A DNA stretch of 64,000 bases, from NCBI RefSeq assembly GCF_014656215.1, contig NZ_BNBZ01000003.1:186001-250000 (forward strand), read 5' to 3'. The number at the start of each line of letters is the position of its first letter. Positions within the stretch are counted from its first letter, which is position 1. The notes beneath the pieces were generated by a model. It was not told where the DNA came from. It worked only from the letters and a program-made list of their open reading frames with translations, and did not search any database. The position numbers and the translations under genes are program-made. The stretch comes from Streptomyces zaomyceticus (GTDB lineage Bacteria > Actinomycetota > Actinomycetes > Streptomycetales > Streptomycetaceae). Below are positions 16,715-25,738 of the stretch, in pieces.

Positions 16715-17404
16715 ATGGACCTCGTCGCCCCCGTCGTCGTCGAACCGCTGCGTCGCCGCCGCTGCTCGGAGTGCCTGCGGGGACCGCTGGAGCGGATGAT
16801 CGTCGAGTTCAACTCCCCGGTCTGTCTCGACTGCGCCGACCTCGGGCATCTCGTCTTCCTGCGCCGGGGCGACACGGCGCTCACCCGCCGGGCCCGCGAG
16901 GGCAGCGCCCTCTGGGCCGTGGTCGTACGTCACAACCGGCGCCGTACGCGGTACGAGCGTCAGGGCCTCCTCGTCGAGGAGACCGCTCTCGCCGAAGCGG
17001 AATCGGCCTGCCTGGCCGACGCGGAGGCCCGGGCCAGGCGCCGGGCGCGGGACGCGGTGCGTCGTGCGGCACTCGACGCGGAGATCACCGAGGTCCTCCT
17101 CGCCGAGATCGTGCGGCTCTTCCCGTCCTGCCCGGCGGACCGGGCCACGGAGATCGCCGTCCACGCCTCGGCGAAGGGCAGCGGGCGAGTGGGGCGCACC
17201 GCGGCGGGCCGCTCGCTCGACCGCGGCGCCGTCACGGCCGCGGTGCGCGCCTCCGTACGGCATGTCGACACACCGTACGACTCGTTGCTGATGGGCGGGG
17301 TTCCCCGACACCAGGCCCGGACGAGGGTCGCTCCCGCCATCGAGACGGTGCTCCGGGCCTGGCGTCGCGGCGGCGAGAGCGCCCCCGGCCGTGGACGGGG
17401 CTGA
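16715..17404 (+). CDS. DUF2293 protein with N-terminal zinc ribbon
   Basis: The 229 residues begin with a Cys4 module, CSEC (17-20) and CLDC (37-40), that probably binds zinc. An Ala/Arg/Glu-rich helical middle follows, and a C-terminal DUF2293-like part, EVLLAEIVRLFPSCPADRATEIAVHAS...GRVGRTAAGRSL, with conserved basic residues. DUF2293 has no assigned function; the ribbon and basic surface suggest nucleic-acid binding. ATG 16715 is the natural start 14 bp after the upstream gene. A much longer frame beginning at 16577 only re-reads that gene. Confidence 0.82.
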   Translation: MDLVAPVVVEPLRRRRCSECLRGPLERMIVEFNSPVCLDCADLGHLVFLRRGDTALTRRAREGSALWAVVVRHNRRRTRYERQGLLVEETALAEAESACLADAEARARRRARDAVRRAALDAEITEVLLAEIVRLFPSCPADRATEIAVHASAKGSGRVGRTAAGRSLDRGAVTAAVRASVRHVDTPYDSLLMGGVPRHQARTRVAPAIETVLRAWRRGGESAPGRGRG

Positions 17405-17451
17405 CAGCTCGGGTGTCGGCGCACGTCGGCCGGGCCGCGAGGGCGGGACCC

Positions 17452-18246
17452 TCAGGCCTGGTCTCCGGCGCGGCGCGCGCGACGGTACAGCAGGGCCCCG
17501 CCGAGCAGCAGCGCGGCGCTCGCGGAGGCGGCGTAGCCGACGCTGTCCGAACCGGTGGCGGCCAGCGCGACCGGGCTCGTCTCACCCTGCGGCGCGGGGG
17601 CCGGCTTCTCCGTCTCGGTCTCGGTCTGCGGGACCGGCACGTTCCGGACGGGGGTCTGCGGGCGGGGGGTCGGCGTCTCGATCGGCTGCTCGGGCTTCGA
17701 GGGGCCGTTCACCGAGGTGTTGCCGAAGACCGGGTTGGCGATGCCGACCACGTTGACCGAGTTCCCGCTGATGTTCACGGGGAGGTCGACGGGGAGCTGG
17801 AGGCCGTTCCCGGAGAGGACGCCGGGAGATCCCGCGACATGGGTCTCGGACGTGGACCCGCCGCCGTTGAAGGAGCCGCCGTCGGAGGATCCGCCACCGT
17901 GCTGACCGCCGGCCTGCTCGCCACCGCGCGGGGTGCCGGGCAGGTCCTTGTGGGACCGGCCGCCGCCGTCCTCCGAGCCGTAGCCGTCGGGCTCCTTCTC
18001 GGTGGAGTGGTTGGAACACCGGTTGCCGAAGGCCGGGTTGAGCAGACCGACGACGTTGACCGTGTTCCCGCAGACGTTGACCGGCACGTGCACCGGCAGC
18101 TGAACCGTGTTGCCGGAGCCGACGCCCGGCGAACCGACCGCGGCGCCCTGCGCGCCGGAGTCGGCGTGCGCGGCGCCGGCCGAGAGGGCGAGCGCCCCAC
18201 CCGTGACCAACAGTGTGGCCAGACCACTTCGGCGAATCTGCCTCAT
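17452..18246 (-). CDS. Long chaplin with sortase signal; second domain lacks cysteines
   Basis: Chaplins are secreted amyloid-forming proteins that coat aerial hyphae; long ones are fixed to the wall by sortase. The 264 residues have a signal peptide (cleavage probably after AHA28), chaplin domain 1 (about 36-78, Cys59 and Cys77), a Gly/Ser/His linker (about 80-135), domain 2 (about 137-179), a Pro/Thr spacer, LAATG (228-232), a membrane helix and RRARR. In domain 2 the two cysteine positions are Ser160 and Ser178. A CGTTGA hexamer on the minus strand (18293-18298) resembles the sigma-BldN -10, but no matching -35 was found. Confidence 0.94.
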   Translation of the reverse strand: MRQIRRSGLATLLVTGGALALSAGAAHADSGAQGAAVGSPGVGSGNTVQLPVHVPVNVCGNTVNVVGLLNPAFGNRCSNHSTEKEPDGYGSEDGGGRSHKDLPGTPRGGEQAGGQHGGGSSDGGSFNGGGSTSETHVAGSPGVLSGNGLQLPVDLPVNISGNSVNVVGIANPVFGNTSVNGPSKPEQPIETPTPRPQTPVRNVPVPQTETETEKPAPAPQGETSPVALAATGSDSVGYAASASAALLLGGALLYRRARRAGDQA

Positions 18247-18370
18247 GGCTTCCTGCCTTCCGGAGGTGTGCGGGCAAGTGCCCGTACCGGAATCAACGCG
18301 ACAAACGCACGTGCCGGATCCGGCCGTTGACCGGTTTCACTCCATCGAGTGGGGTCCGTTCGAGTGTCGG

Positions 18371-19639
18371 TCAGTGTCCCAGCAGGTCGGTGAGGGCGCC
18401 GACCGGGTCCTGATCGGGGGCGCCGCGCGGCCACCAGTCCTCACGGCCGGCGTCCGACTCGTAGCCGTACCAGAGGCCGTCCCGGCCCAGGCGGAGTTGG
18501 AGGGACTCGGTCGAGAGCCGGTTGCGCCAGGGGCGGAAGGCGGGGAAGTCGGCGGCGAGCAGGGCGGGTCGGGCCCGGTCGAACGGACCCGCCGGCGGGT
18601 CCCAGGGCTCCTCGAGCACGGCGAGACCGGCGGCGCCGCCCTGCCGCCAGGCGGCGACGGCCCGGGCGAGGTCCGTGGGGGTGCGGTCGAGCGCGTAGGC
18701 CAGGTCGCGGTAGAGGGCGCGGGTCGAGGCGGTGAGCCCGGAACCCGGGTGCGCGGCGGCCAGCCGGACGGCGTCCTGCCACGGGGTGAGCGCGGCGACC
18801 GGGTCGTGCCCGGTGACGAGGAACGTGTGGGCGCGGACGGCGGCCTCGGAGGCGAGGAGGTCGAGGGCGAGCGGGTCGGGGGCGTCGGGGTCGGGCGGGA
18901 AGACCGCGGGGCGGCCGGGCCGGTCCGGGAGGGGCAGCGGCGGGGGAAGCGGCGGCGCGGGGCGCTCCGTCGCGGCGATCACCGCGCGGGCGGGGACGGT
19001 GGGCATCGGGGGCGGGGCGGCGGTCGCCTCGGCGGCGGACAGCGCGGCGTTGCGCCGGGTGAGCTCGGCGAGGAGCTCCTGCTCCCCGCGGCCGCGCATC
19101 AGGAAGAGGACGAACGGGTCCTCGTCGAGGAGTCTGGCGGCCTGGTAGCAGAGGGCCGCGGCGTGCTTGCAGGGGTAACCGTCGTCCGGGCAGGAGCAGT
19201 CGGGGACGAGATCGCCGGGCGCGGGCAGCAGTCCGGTGACCGCCTCCAGGGCGTGGGGCACGTCCTTGTCGAGCAGGGCGGCGATGTGGTCGGGGCGTGC
19301 GGTGGCCTCCTCGAGGAACCGCTCCCAGCCGTCGTCGCCCAGGGTCCGCATCCTGATCTCGGTGCGGTACGGGCGGGGCCTGCTGCCGTGGACGTAGGCG
19401 ACGACCCGGCCCTGGGTGACGGTGATCGCGTCGACATGGCCGCGTCCCGCGTACGCCTTCCCCCGGGCGAGGCGGGCCGGGTCGAGGGCGGTGTCCTCCA
19501 GGGCGTCCACCCAGGCGTTGCCCCACCAGGTGGCGGCGAACCGCCCGTCGGGGGCCTCGCGGGGTGCGACCTGCGGGAAGCTGCGGCGGCGGTCGTCGTG
19601 GCGGGGGGCGGCTCCCCGCGCGCCCCGTGGCGTGGTCAC
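18371..19639 (-). CDS. SWIM zinc-finger protein
   Basis: This 422-residue protein has the SWIM motif CxC...CxH at Cys148, Cys150, Cys157 and His159, preceded by ATWWGNAWVDALE and RGKAYAGRGHV, which are common in this actinomycete family. SWIM domains bind DNA or proteins and often accompany SNF2 ATPases. The middle is Pro/Ala-rich (about 200-260). The GTG at 19639 follows GAGGAGG and overlaps the upstream helicase stop by 4 bp (GTGA), so the two are translationally coupled and probably act together on DNA. The exact task is unknown. Confidence 0.9.
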   Translation of the reverse strand: MTTPRGARGAAPRHDDRRRSFPQVAPREAPDGRFAATWWGNAWVDALEDTALDPARLARGKAYAGRGHVDAITVTQGRVVAYVHGSRPRPYRTEIRMRTLGDDGWERFLEEATARPDHIAALLDKDVPHALEAVTGLLPAPGDLVPDCSCPDDGYPCKHAAALCYQAARLLDEDPFVLFLMRGRGEQELLAELTRRNAALSAAEATAAPPPMPTVPARAVIAATERPAPPLPPPLPLPDRPGRPAVFPPDPDAPDPLALDLLASEAAVRAHTFLVTGHDPVAALTPWQDAVRLAAAHPGSGLTASTRALYRDLAYALDRTPTDLARAVAAWRQGGAAGLAVLEEPWDPPAGPFDRARPALLAADFPAFRPWRNRLSTESLQLRLGRDGLWYGYESDAGREDWWPRGAPDQDPVGALTDLLGH

Positions 19640-22497
19640 GAAGGCCTCCTCAGGGACACCAGGTCGGCGAGCTCCCGGTCGGTGAGTTCGGTGAGGGCGG
19701 CCTCGCCCGAGCCGAGGACGGCGTCGGCCAGCGCCCGCTTGGCGAGGAGCATCTCGGCGATCCGGTCCTCGACCGTGCCCTCGGCGACCAGCCGGTGGAC
19801 CTGCACCGGCTGGGTCTGGCCGATGCGGTAGGCCCGGTCGGTGGCCTGTTCCTCGACGGCCGGGTTCCACCAGCGGTCGTAGTGCACGACATGGCCGGCC
19901 CGGGTGAGGTTGAGGCCGGTGCCCGCGGCCTTGAGGGAGAGCAGGAAGACGGGGATCTCACCGGCCTGGAAACGGTCGACCATCCGCTCCCGCTCGGCCA
20001 CCGGGGTGCCACCGTGGAGGAGTTGGGCCTGGATGCCGCGGGCGGCCAGATGGTCGGCGAGGAGCCGCGCCATCGACACGTACTGGGTGAAGACGAGCAC
20101 CGAGCCGTCCTCGGCGAGGATCGTGTCGAGGAGCTCGTCGAGCAGGGCGAGCTTCCCCGAGCGGCCCGCGAGCCGAGCGGTCCCGCTGCCGCGCGGGGCC
20201 TCCTCCTTCAGATACTGCGCGGGGTGGTTGCAGATCTGCTTGAGGGAGGTCAGCAGCTTCATGACGAGGCCCCGGCGGGCCATGCCCTCGGCCTCCTCGA
20301 TCCGCGCCATGGTCTCGCGGACGACCGCCTCGTAGAGCGAGGCCTGTTCCCGGGTGAGGGAGACGGGATGGTCCGACTCCGTCTTGGGCGGCAGCTCGGG
20401 GACGATCCCGGGGTCGGACTTGCGGCGGCGCAGCAGGAAGGGGCGCACGAGCCGGGCGAGCCGCTCGACGGCCTCCTCGTGCTCGATCTCCTCGTGGTTC
20501 TCGACGGCGCGGGCGTGCCGGGAGCGGAAGGCCTTGAGCGGGCCGAGGAGACCGGGGGTGGTCCAGTCGAGGAGCGCCCAGAGTTCCGAGAGGTTGTTCT
20601 CCACGGGGGTGCCGGTGAGGGCGACCCTGGCGGGTGCGGGGATCTCGCGCAGCGCCTTCGCGGTCGCGGAGAACGGGTTCTTGACGTGCTGGGCCTCGTC
20701 GGCGACGACCATCCCCCACTCGCGGCGGGCCAGTTGGGCGGCGCTGGTCCGCAGCGTGCCGTAGGTCGTGAGGACGAAGCCTCCCTCGATGGCGTCGAGG
20801 TCGCGCTCGGCGCCGTGGAAGCGCCGGACGGGCACGTCGGGGGCGAACTTCCCCACCTCCCGCTGCCAGTTGCCGAGCAGGGACGCCGGGCAGACGACGA
20901 GGGTGGGGGCGCGGCGGGCGCGGCGCAGATGGAGGGCGATGAGGGTGACGGTCTTGCCGAGGCCCATGTCGTCGGCGAGGCAGCCGCCGAGTCCGAGCGA
21001 GGTCATCAGGTCCAGCCAGGCGAGGCCGCGCAGCTGGTAGTCGCGGAGGGTGGCGGTGAGGCCGGGCGGAGCCTCCACGTCCTCGGGGCCGGCGAGGAGC
21101 CGGTCGCGGAGCGCGGCGAGTGCCCCGACGGGGACGGCGGGCACGGTCTCCCCGTCCACCTCGGCGGTGCCGGTGAGGGCGACGGCGAGGGCGTCGACCG
21201 GTTCGAGCAGGCCGAGCTCCCGCTTTCGGGCCTTGCGGACGAGATCGGGGTCGAGGACGACCCACTGGTCCCGGAGCCGCACGATGGGCCGGTGGGCCTC
21301 GGCCAGGTGGTCCATCTCGCGCTCGGTGAGCGGATCGCCGTCGAGGGCCAGCTGCCAGTTGAACCGCAGCAGTTCCTCGCTGTCGAAGAAGGCGGTGCCG
21401 TCGGTCGCGGAGCCGGGTGCGGCGTGGGCGGCCCTGACGACGGCGGAGGCGCCGAGCGAGCGGGCGAGTTCGCGCGGCCAGTGGACGGCGACCCCCGCGT
21501 CGGCGAGCCGGGCGGCGGCCGGGCCGAGCAGCTCGTACAGCTCGTCCTCGGTGACCGCGAGGACGTCGGGCACGTCCCGCTCCAGGAGCCGGGCGAGCGG
21601 GGGCCAGACGCGGGCGGCCCGGCGCAGGGCGAGCACGGCGTCGATCCGGGCCCGGGGCCCGAAGTGCTCGCCGTCCCCCGCCCAGAGGGCCGTGGCGTCG
21701 ATGACGAGGGTCGGATCGGCGAGGCTGTGGATCTGGAGGAGCGCGGCGGCGGCGTGCCGCTCGCCCCTCGGAGTCGCGGCGGCACCGTCGGTGGTGCCGC
21801 CGGCATCCGCGTCGAACAGTTCGTACGGCGAGAGGTCCAGGCGGAGCGAGACACGGACGCCCGCGTCCATCCCGGCCGCCGCCTCCGCCGCCCAGGCACG
21901 CGCGCGGGGCAGGTGCTGGGGCGCGCGGGCCGCGAACGGCGCCCCCACCGCGTGAGCGGCGGCAGGGGTACGGGGCAGCGTGTCGGCGACCGCGTCGAGG
22001 AAGGCGCGGACGAGGGCCTCGGGATCGGGCAGCCGCAGCGCGCCGCGCCCGGGAACGGGCACGGCGTGCGCCTCGTACGGCAGGGCGGCGGCGACGGCCC
22101 GCAGATGGGCGATGTCGTCGGCGTCCAGGGGCCCGGCCCGCCAGGCGTCCAGGTCGTCGGCGGTGAGCCCCGGCAGCATGCGGCCGCGGGCCGCCAGGTG
22201 CAGGGCGTGCAGCGCGGCGGCTCCCCAGCCGGCCGTGGCGGGGTGCGCGGCCGGGTGGTGGCGGGCCGCGACGAGATGGGGCAGGGCGGAGTCGATCGGC
22301 AGGGTCAGGGCGGGGACGGCACGGCTCCGGGCGCCGCTGCCGTGGCGCCGGGCGACGGTCAGCTCGACGCGCTCCGCGCCGCCGTGCGCCGGGTCGGGAA
22401 GCGCACCGCCGTCCGGGGCCCAGAAGGCGACCCGGCCCTCGCGGGGCAGGGCGGCCGGCAGGAACACGGCGGCGCTGCTGATCCAGGTGTGTGCCAC
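19636..22497 (-). CDS. SNF2-family DEAD/DEAH-box helicase
   Basis: This 953-residue protein has an Ala-rich N-terminal half specific to bacterial SNF2 proteins. The ATPase motor follows with DDMGLGKT (Walker A near 512), DEAQ (Walker B near 599), LTGTPVEN, LVFTQYVSM, and the motif V/VI region SLKAAGTGLNL...DRAYRIGQTQPVQVHRL. SNF2 enzymes translocate on double-stranded DNA and displace bound proteins such as RNA polymerase (compare HepA/RapA). It is coupled by GTGA to the SWIM gene behind it. The ATG has a GGAAAGGAGC-type site. The 209-bp gap upstream holds no gene. Confidence 0.94.
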   Translation of the reverse strand: MAHTWISSAAVFLPAALPREGRVAFWAPDGGALPDPAHGGAERVELTVARRHGSGARSRAVPALTLPIDSALPHLVAARHHPAAHPATAGWGAAALHALHLAARGRMLPGLTADDLDAWRAGPLDADDIAHLRAVAAALPYEAHAVPVPGRGALRLPDPEALVRAFLDAVADTLPRTPAAAHAVGAPFAARAPQHLPRARAWAAEAAAGMDAGVRVSLRLDLSPYELFDADAGGTTDGAAATPRGERHAAAALLQIHSLADPTLVIDATALWAGDGEHFGPRARIDAVLALRRAARVWPPLARLLERDVPDVLAVTEDELYELLGPAAARLADAGVAVHWPRELARSLGASAVVRAAHAAPGSATDGTAFFDSEELLRFNWQLALDGDPLTEREMDHLAEAHRPIVRLRDQWVVLDPDLVRKARKRELGLLEPVDALAVALTGTAEVDGETVPAVPVGALAALRDRLLAGPEDVEAPPGLTATLRDYQLRGLAWLDLMTSLGLGGCLADDMGLGKTVTLIALHLRRARRAPTLVVCPASLLGNWQREVGKFAPDVPVRRFHGAERDLDAIEGGFVLTTYGTLRTSAAQLARREWGMVVADEAQHVKNPFSATAKALREIPAPARVALTGTPVENNLSELWALLDWTTPGLLGPLKAFRSRHARAVENHEEIEHEEAVERLARLVRPFLLRRRKSDPGIVPELPPKTESDHPVSLTREQASLYEAVVRETMARIEEAEGMARRGLVMKLLTSLKQICNHPAQYLKEEAPRGSGTARLAGRSGKLALLDELLDTILAEDGSVLVFTQYVSMARLLADHLAARGIQAQLLHGGTPVAERERMVDRFQAGEIPVFLLSLKAAGTGLNLTRAGHVVHYDRWWNPAVEEQATDRAYRIGQTQPVQVHRLVAEGTVEDRIAEMLLAKRALADAVLGSGEAALTELTDRELADLVSLRRPS

Positions 22498-22706
22498 GGC
22501 TCCGCGCTCCTTTCCACCGGGTGACGATCGACGACCGGACCTCCGACCTTACGACCGGGGTCTGACAACGGCCGCCAGGCGGGTTCGCCCGGGCGGCCCA
22601 GCAGCGGATGACACCGGACCCCCCGGGCACGAAGGTGGCCTGTACCGGGTGGAACCCGAGGTGCCGCCGCACCGCGGACCCGAACTCCGACAGAAGAGGA
22701 ACCGCC

Positions 22707-23045
22707 ATGTCCGTTCGCCGGCGTCTCACGACGGCTGCCGGGGCCGTGCTGCTCACCTTCGCCGTCGCCGGCTGTTCGAGCCTGGGCCGCACCATGGTCG
22801 GCACGCTCTCGTACGAGACGGAGCGTGAGGTCGTGGTGACCGTGACGAGCCCCTCGGTGAACGGCTGCCACCGCCTCCTCGCCCCGAGCGGGGTGCACCG
22901 GGTCGAGAACAACACCCTGGTCGACATCAGGCTGTACGCGACGCCCGACTGCAAGGGGGAGCACAACATCTACCTCCCCATGAACACCAGCTACCGGGTC
23001 GCGCCGGGCGCCCTGCCGTGGCGCAGCTACAGCGTCGTCCACTGA
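22707..23045 (+). CDS. Small secreted lipoprotein, 112 aa
   Basis: A 22-residue lipoprotein signal ends in the lipobox AVAGC (Cys23). The mature part is short and mostly beta, with two further cysteines (one in VNGC, one in PDC) that could form a disulfide after export. I do not recognise the family. ATG 22707 is preceded by GAGGAA; an upstream in-frame ATG at 22608 adds no signal-like sequence. It is divergent from the SNF2 operon, with a DUF6343-like membrane gene 68 bp downstream on the same strand. Confidence 0.82.
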   Translation: MSVRRRLTTAAGAVLLTFAVAGCSSLGRTMVGTLSYETEREVVVTVTSPSVNGCHRLLAPSGVHRVENNTLVDIRLYATPDCKGEHNIYLPMNTSYRVAPGALPWRSYSVVH

Positions 23046-23113
23046 CCGGTTCCCCCGACCCCTCCGCCGGGTCCATCCTGGAGGTGTCCTCCGAGGGGCT
23101 CGGAGGGGAGACG

Positions 23114-23392
23114 GTGAGCGTCATGCGTTCCGGGAACGAACCGGCGACCGCGCGCAGTCCCCTGCGCATGCGGTTCTGGCTGGGTGTGTGGGGACTGCTG
23201 TGGGCCGCCTTCGGCACGACCGTGTTCTCGCTGGTGGGCCGTCCCGGCTGGGCCGCGGCGTGCGGGGTGCTGTTCCTGGTGGTCGTCTGCGACCTGGTGA
23301 TGGTGGTGCGGCACATGCGTCAGGGCCCGCACTGGCAGCCGGGCCGGAACATCCCGCCGTACGAGCCGGATCACGGCGGAAGGGGACGCTGA
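23114..23392 (+). CDS. Small membrane protein, DUF6343-like
   Basis: The predicted 92-residue protein has the N-terminal pattern RSGNEPATARSPLRMRFWLG, which I associate with DUF6343 in streptomycetes. Two membrane helices follow (about 22-38 and 45-62) with a basic cytoplasmic tail. GTG 23114 has a GGAGGGG site six bases upstream; ATG 23123 is the alternative. Function is unknown. It converges on the TPR-protein gene with a 33-bp gap. Confidence 0.75.
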   Translation: MSVMRSGNEPATARSPLRMRFWLGVWGLLWAAFGTTVFSLVGRPGWAAACGVLFLVVVCDLVMVVRHMRQGPHWQPGRNIPPYEPDHGGRGR

Positions 23393-23425
23393 GCGCCCCG
23401 CCGACCCGGCCCCGCCGCACCGGCC

Positions 23426-23797
23426 CTACCGCTCCGTGTCGAAGCCCGCCGCCTGGAGGTACTCCGGCTTGGGGTCGAGCGCGGCGGCGAGTCGGAAGTG
23501 GCGGGTCGCCTGGGCGGTCAGACCCGAGCGCTCGAAGGTGCGGGCCAGCGCGAAGTGCGCGAACGCGTTGTCCGGTTCACGCTCCAGGACCAGCTCGAAC
23601 TCCAGCTGCGCCGGACGCAGCTGCGCGGCGGCGAAGAACGCCCGGGCACGCAGCAGGCGCGCAGCGGTGTTCTCGGGATGGGCGGCGATCACCGAGTCCA
23701 GCAGCTTCAGGGCGCCCCGAGGGTCCCGCGCGGCCAGCAGATGCTCGGCGGCGCGGAAGTCGATGACGTGCGTTTCCGGGTTTCTGTCGGCCACCAT
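23426..23797 (-). CDS. Tetratricopeptide-repeat protein, 123 aa
   Basis: Almost the whole protein is made of about three TPR helical hairpins: AAEHLLAARDPRGALKLLDSV, NTAARLLRARAFFAAAQLRPAQ, and NAFAHFALARTFERSGLTAQATR with the final RLAAALDP. TPRs form binding surfaces for partner peptides. It has no signal peptide or enzyme domain. A 78-bp gap separates it from coaE upstream on the same strand, so co-transcription is possible. The partner is unknown. Confidence 0.85.
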   Translation of the reverse strand: MVADRNPETHVIDFRAAEHLLAARDPRGALKLLDSVIAAHPENTAARLLRARAFFAAAQLRPAQLEFELVLEREPDNAFAHFALARTFERSGLTAQATRHFRLAAALDPKPEYLQAAGFDTER

Positions 23798-23875
23798 GGG
23801 ATCCTTCCCCCTCGATCCGGTGGTTGAACACCGGACCCGGCACCCGCATTCCGCGGGCGCACGGCGGGCCGGACG

Positions 23876-24478
23876 CTATGCCGTCGCCGCCCTGCGCTCC
23901 AGCTCGTCCCAGACCTTCCGCACCTGCGGTGCGAGCGCGTCGAGCGGCCCGTCGTTGTCGATCACGAGATCCGCGACCGCCAGTCGCTGCTCCCGCGTGG
24001 CCTGGGCGGTCATCCGGGCCCGCGCCTCGGACTCGGCCATGCCGCGGAGCCGTACGAGCCGGTCGAGCTGGGTCTCGGGGGACGCGTCCACGACCACGAC
24101 CAGGTCGTACAGCGGCGCGAGGCCGTTCTCGGTGAGCAGGGGTACGTCGTGGACGACGACGTCGCCCTCACCCGCACGGCTCTCCAGCTCCGCCGACCGG
24201 GCGCCGACGAGGGGGTGGACGAGGGCGTTGAGCGTGGCCAGGCGGTCGGCGTCGGCGAAGACGATCGAGCCGAGCCTGGGCCGGTCGAGCGTCCCCTCCT
24301 CGGTGAGGATGTCGTCCCCGAAGGCCTCGACGACGGCCGCGAGCCCCGGCGTTCCGGGCTCGACGACCTCGCGGGCGATCCGGTCCGCGTCGATCAGCAC
24401 GGCCCCGTACGAGACGAGCAGCCGTGACACTTCGCTCTTGCCGGCGCCGATCCCGCCGGTCAGGCCCACCTTCAGCAT
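23876..24478 (-). CDS. coaE: Dephospho-CoA kinase
   Basis: CoaE phosphorylates the ribose 3'-hydroxyl of dephospho-CoA, the last step of coenzyme A synthesis. The 200-residue protein has the P-loop GGIGAGKS (8-15), the [10 protein letters not shown] motif (about 30-39), and HDVPLLTE with the substrate-gripping loop (about 109-116). This is the usual bacterial length; the C-terminal extension of the mycobacterial enzyme is absent. The ATG start gives the canonical [11 protein letters not shown]. It lies upstream of the TPR gene and downstream of the PAC2 gene on the same strand. Confidence 0.96.
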   Translation of the reverse strand: MLKVGLTGGIGAGKSEVSRLLVSYGAVLIDADRIAREVVEPGTPGLAAVVEAFGDDILTEEGTLDRPRLGSIVFADADRLATLNALVHPLVGARSAELESRAGEGDVVVHDVPLLTENGLAPLYDLVVVVDASPETQLDRLVRLRGMAESEARARMTAQATREQRLAVADLVIDNDGPLDALAPQVRKVWDELERRAATA

Positions 24479-24535
24479 GAGCGGCAGCTTAGGGCCTGCC
24501 TCCGGCGGCCCGGGCGTCGGGCCTGCCCCGGCGGC

Positions 24536-25474
24536 TCAGGCGTCGCCCTCCCGCTCGGCGAGGAAGCGCTCGAACTCTCGGCCGAGCTCGTCCGCCGACG
24601 GCAGGTCGACGGGCTCGGCGACCAGGCTGCCGCGGGTCTCGGCGCCGGCCGCCGCGTCGTACTGGTGCTCGAGACCCTGCACGAGCGCGACCAGCTCCTC
24701 GTCGCCCTCGCCGATCTGGCGGTCGATCTCGGTCTGGGTGCGCCGGGCCTCGGTCCGCAGGGAGTGGGCGACACCGGGGAGGACGAGGCCGGTGGCGGCC
24801 GTGACGGCCTCGAGGGCGGTCAGCGCCGCGTCCGGGTACGGGGAGCGGGCGACGTAGTGCGGGACGTGCGCGGCGACACCGAGGGTGTCGTGGCCGGACT
24901 CGGTGAGCCGGTACTCGACGAGGGCCTCGGCGCTGCCCGGGACCTGGGCCTCGTCGAAGGGGCTGCGGTGGCCCGGCATGAGGTCGGTGCGGCTGCCGTG
25001 CGGGGTGAGTCCGACGGGACGGGTGTGCGGCACGCCCATGGGGATGCCGTGGAAGTTGACGGAGAGACGCACGCCGAGGCGCTCGATGATCTGCCGGACG
25101 GCGACGGCGAAGCGCTCCCACTCCACGTCCGGCTCCGGGCCGGAGAGGACCAGGAAGGGCGCGCCGGTCGCGTCCTGGACGAGCCGGACCTCGATGGACG
25201 GTGTCTCGTACGCGGTCCAGCGGTCGCGCCGGAAGGTCAGCAGCGGGCGGCGGGCCCGGTAGTCCACGAGCCGGTCGTGGTCGAAGCGGGCCACCAGCTG
25301 GTGGGGCAGCGTGTCGAGCAGCCGCTCGACGATCTGCTCACCGGTCTCGCCCGCGTCGATGTAGCCGTCGAAGTGGTACAGCATGACCAGCCCGGCCGAC
25401 TCCTGCGCCAGAGCCAGGTCGACGACGGCCAGGCCCTTCGGGTCCCATTCGTACAAATCCTGGGGATCAAGCAC
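24536..25474 (-). CDS. PAC2-family protein
   Basis: This 312-residue protein begins [24 protein letters not shown]. It has the PAC2 features of proteasome-assembly-chaperone-like proteins: [33 protein letters not shown] and the [12 protein letters not shown] loop. Bacterial PAC2 proteins form compact oligomers; in mycobacteria a paralogue is linked to cell growth, but biochemical function is not settled. I chose GTG 25474 with GGAGGAG upstream; an in-frame reading continuing for more than 1 kb upstream crosses other genes and is not real. The C-terminus is acidic and helical. Confidence 0.88.
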   Translation of the reverse strand: MLDPQDLYEWDPKGLAVVDLALAQESAGLVMLYHFDGYIDAGETGEQIVERLLDTLPHQLVARFDHDRLVDYRARRPLLTFRRDRWTAYETPSIEVRLVQDATGAPFLVLSGPEPDVEWERFAVAVRQIIERLGVRLSVNFHGIPMGVPHTRPVGLTPHGSRTDLMPGHRSPFDEAQVPGSAEALVEYRLTESGHDTLGVAAHVPHYVARSPYPDAALTALEAVTAATGLVLPGVAHSLRTEARRTQTEIDRQIGEGDEELVALVQGLEHQYDAAAGAETRGSLVAEPVDLPSADELGREFERFLAEREGDA

Positions 25475-25627
25475 GATTACCGCTCCTCCTCGTGTCCTCT
25501 CTGGGAACGTCTCGCACCGCACCGCCATTCCCGTGCGGCGTGATCTTCCGGCGCGCGCTCCGCCACCGACGTCGCTCACGGACCTGCCGCGCCCGGGGTC
25601 GGCGAACTCCGGCCACTGGTCCAGACC

Positions 25628-25656
25628 TTGACATGCCCACCACCCCTCCCTACCGT
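25628..25656 (+). promoter_or_regulatory. Vegetative-type promoter for the beta-helix protein
   Basis: TTGACA (25628-25633), a 17-bp spacer and TACCGT (25651-25656) form a near-consensus housekeeping promoter. It lies about 80 bp before the ATG at 25739. The -35 is a perfect match. The remaining part of the 264-bp gap holds the ribosome site of the divergent PAC2 gene. Confidence 0.7.
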
Positions 25657-25738
25657 CTCGGGACAGCATCGCGTTCAGCATCCCGACCATCGTGCACATA
25701 CAGGAACACCCCCCTCGCCCCCGTACGGAAGGCATCCC

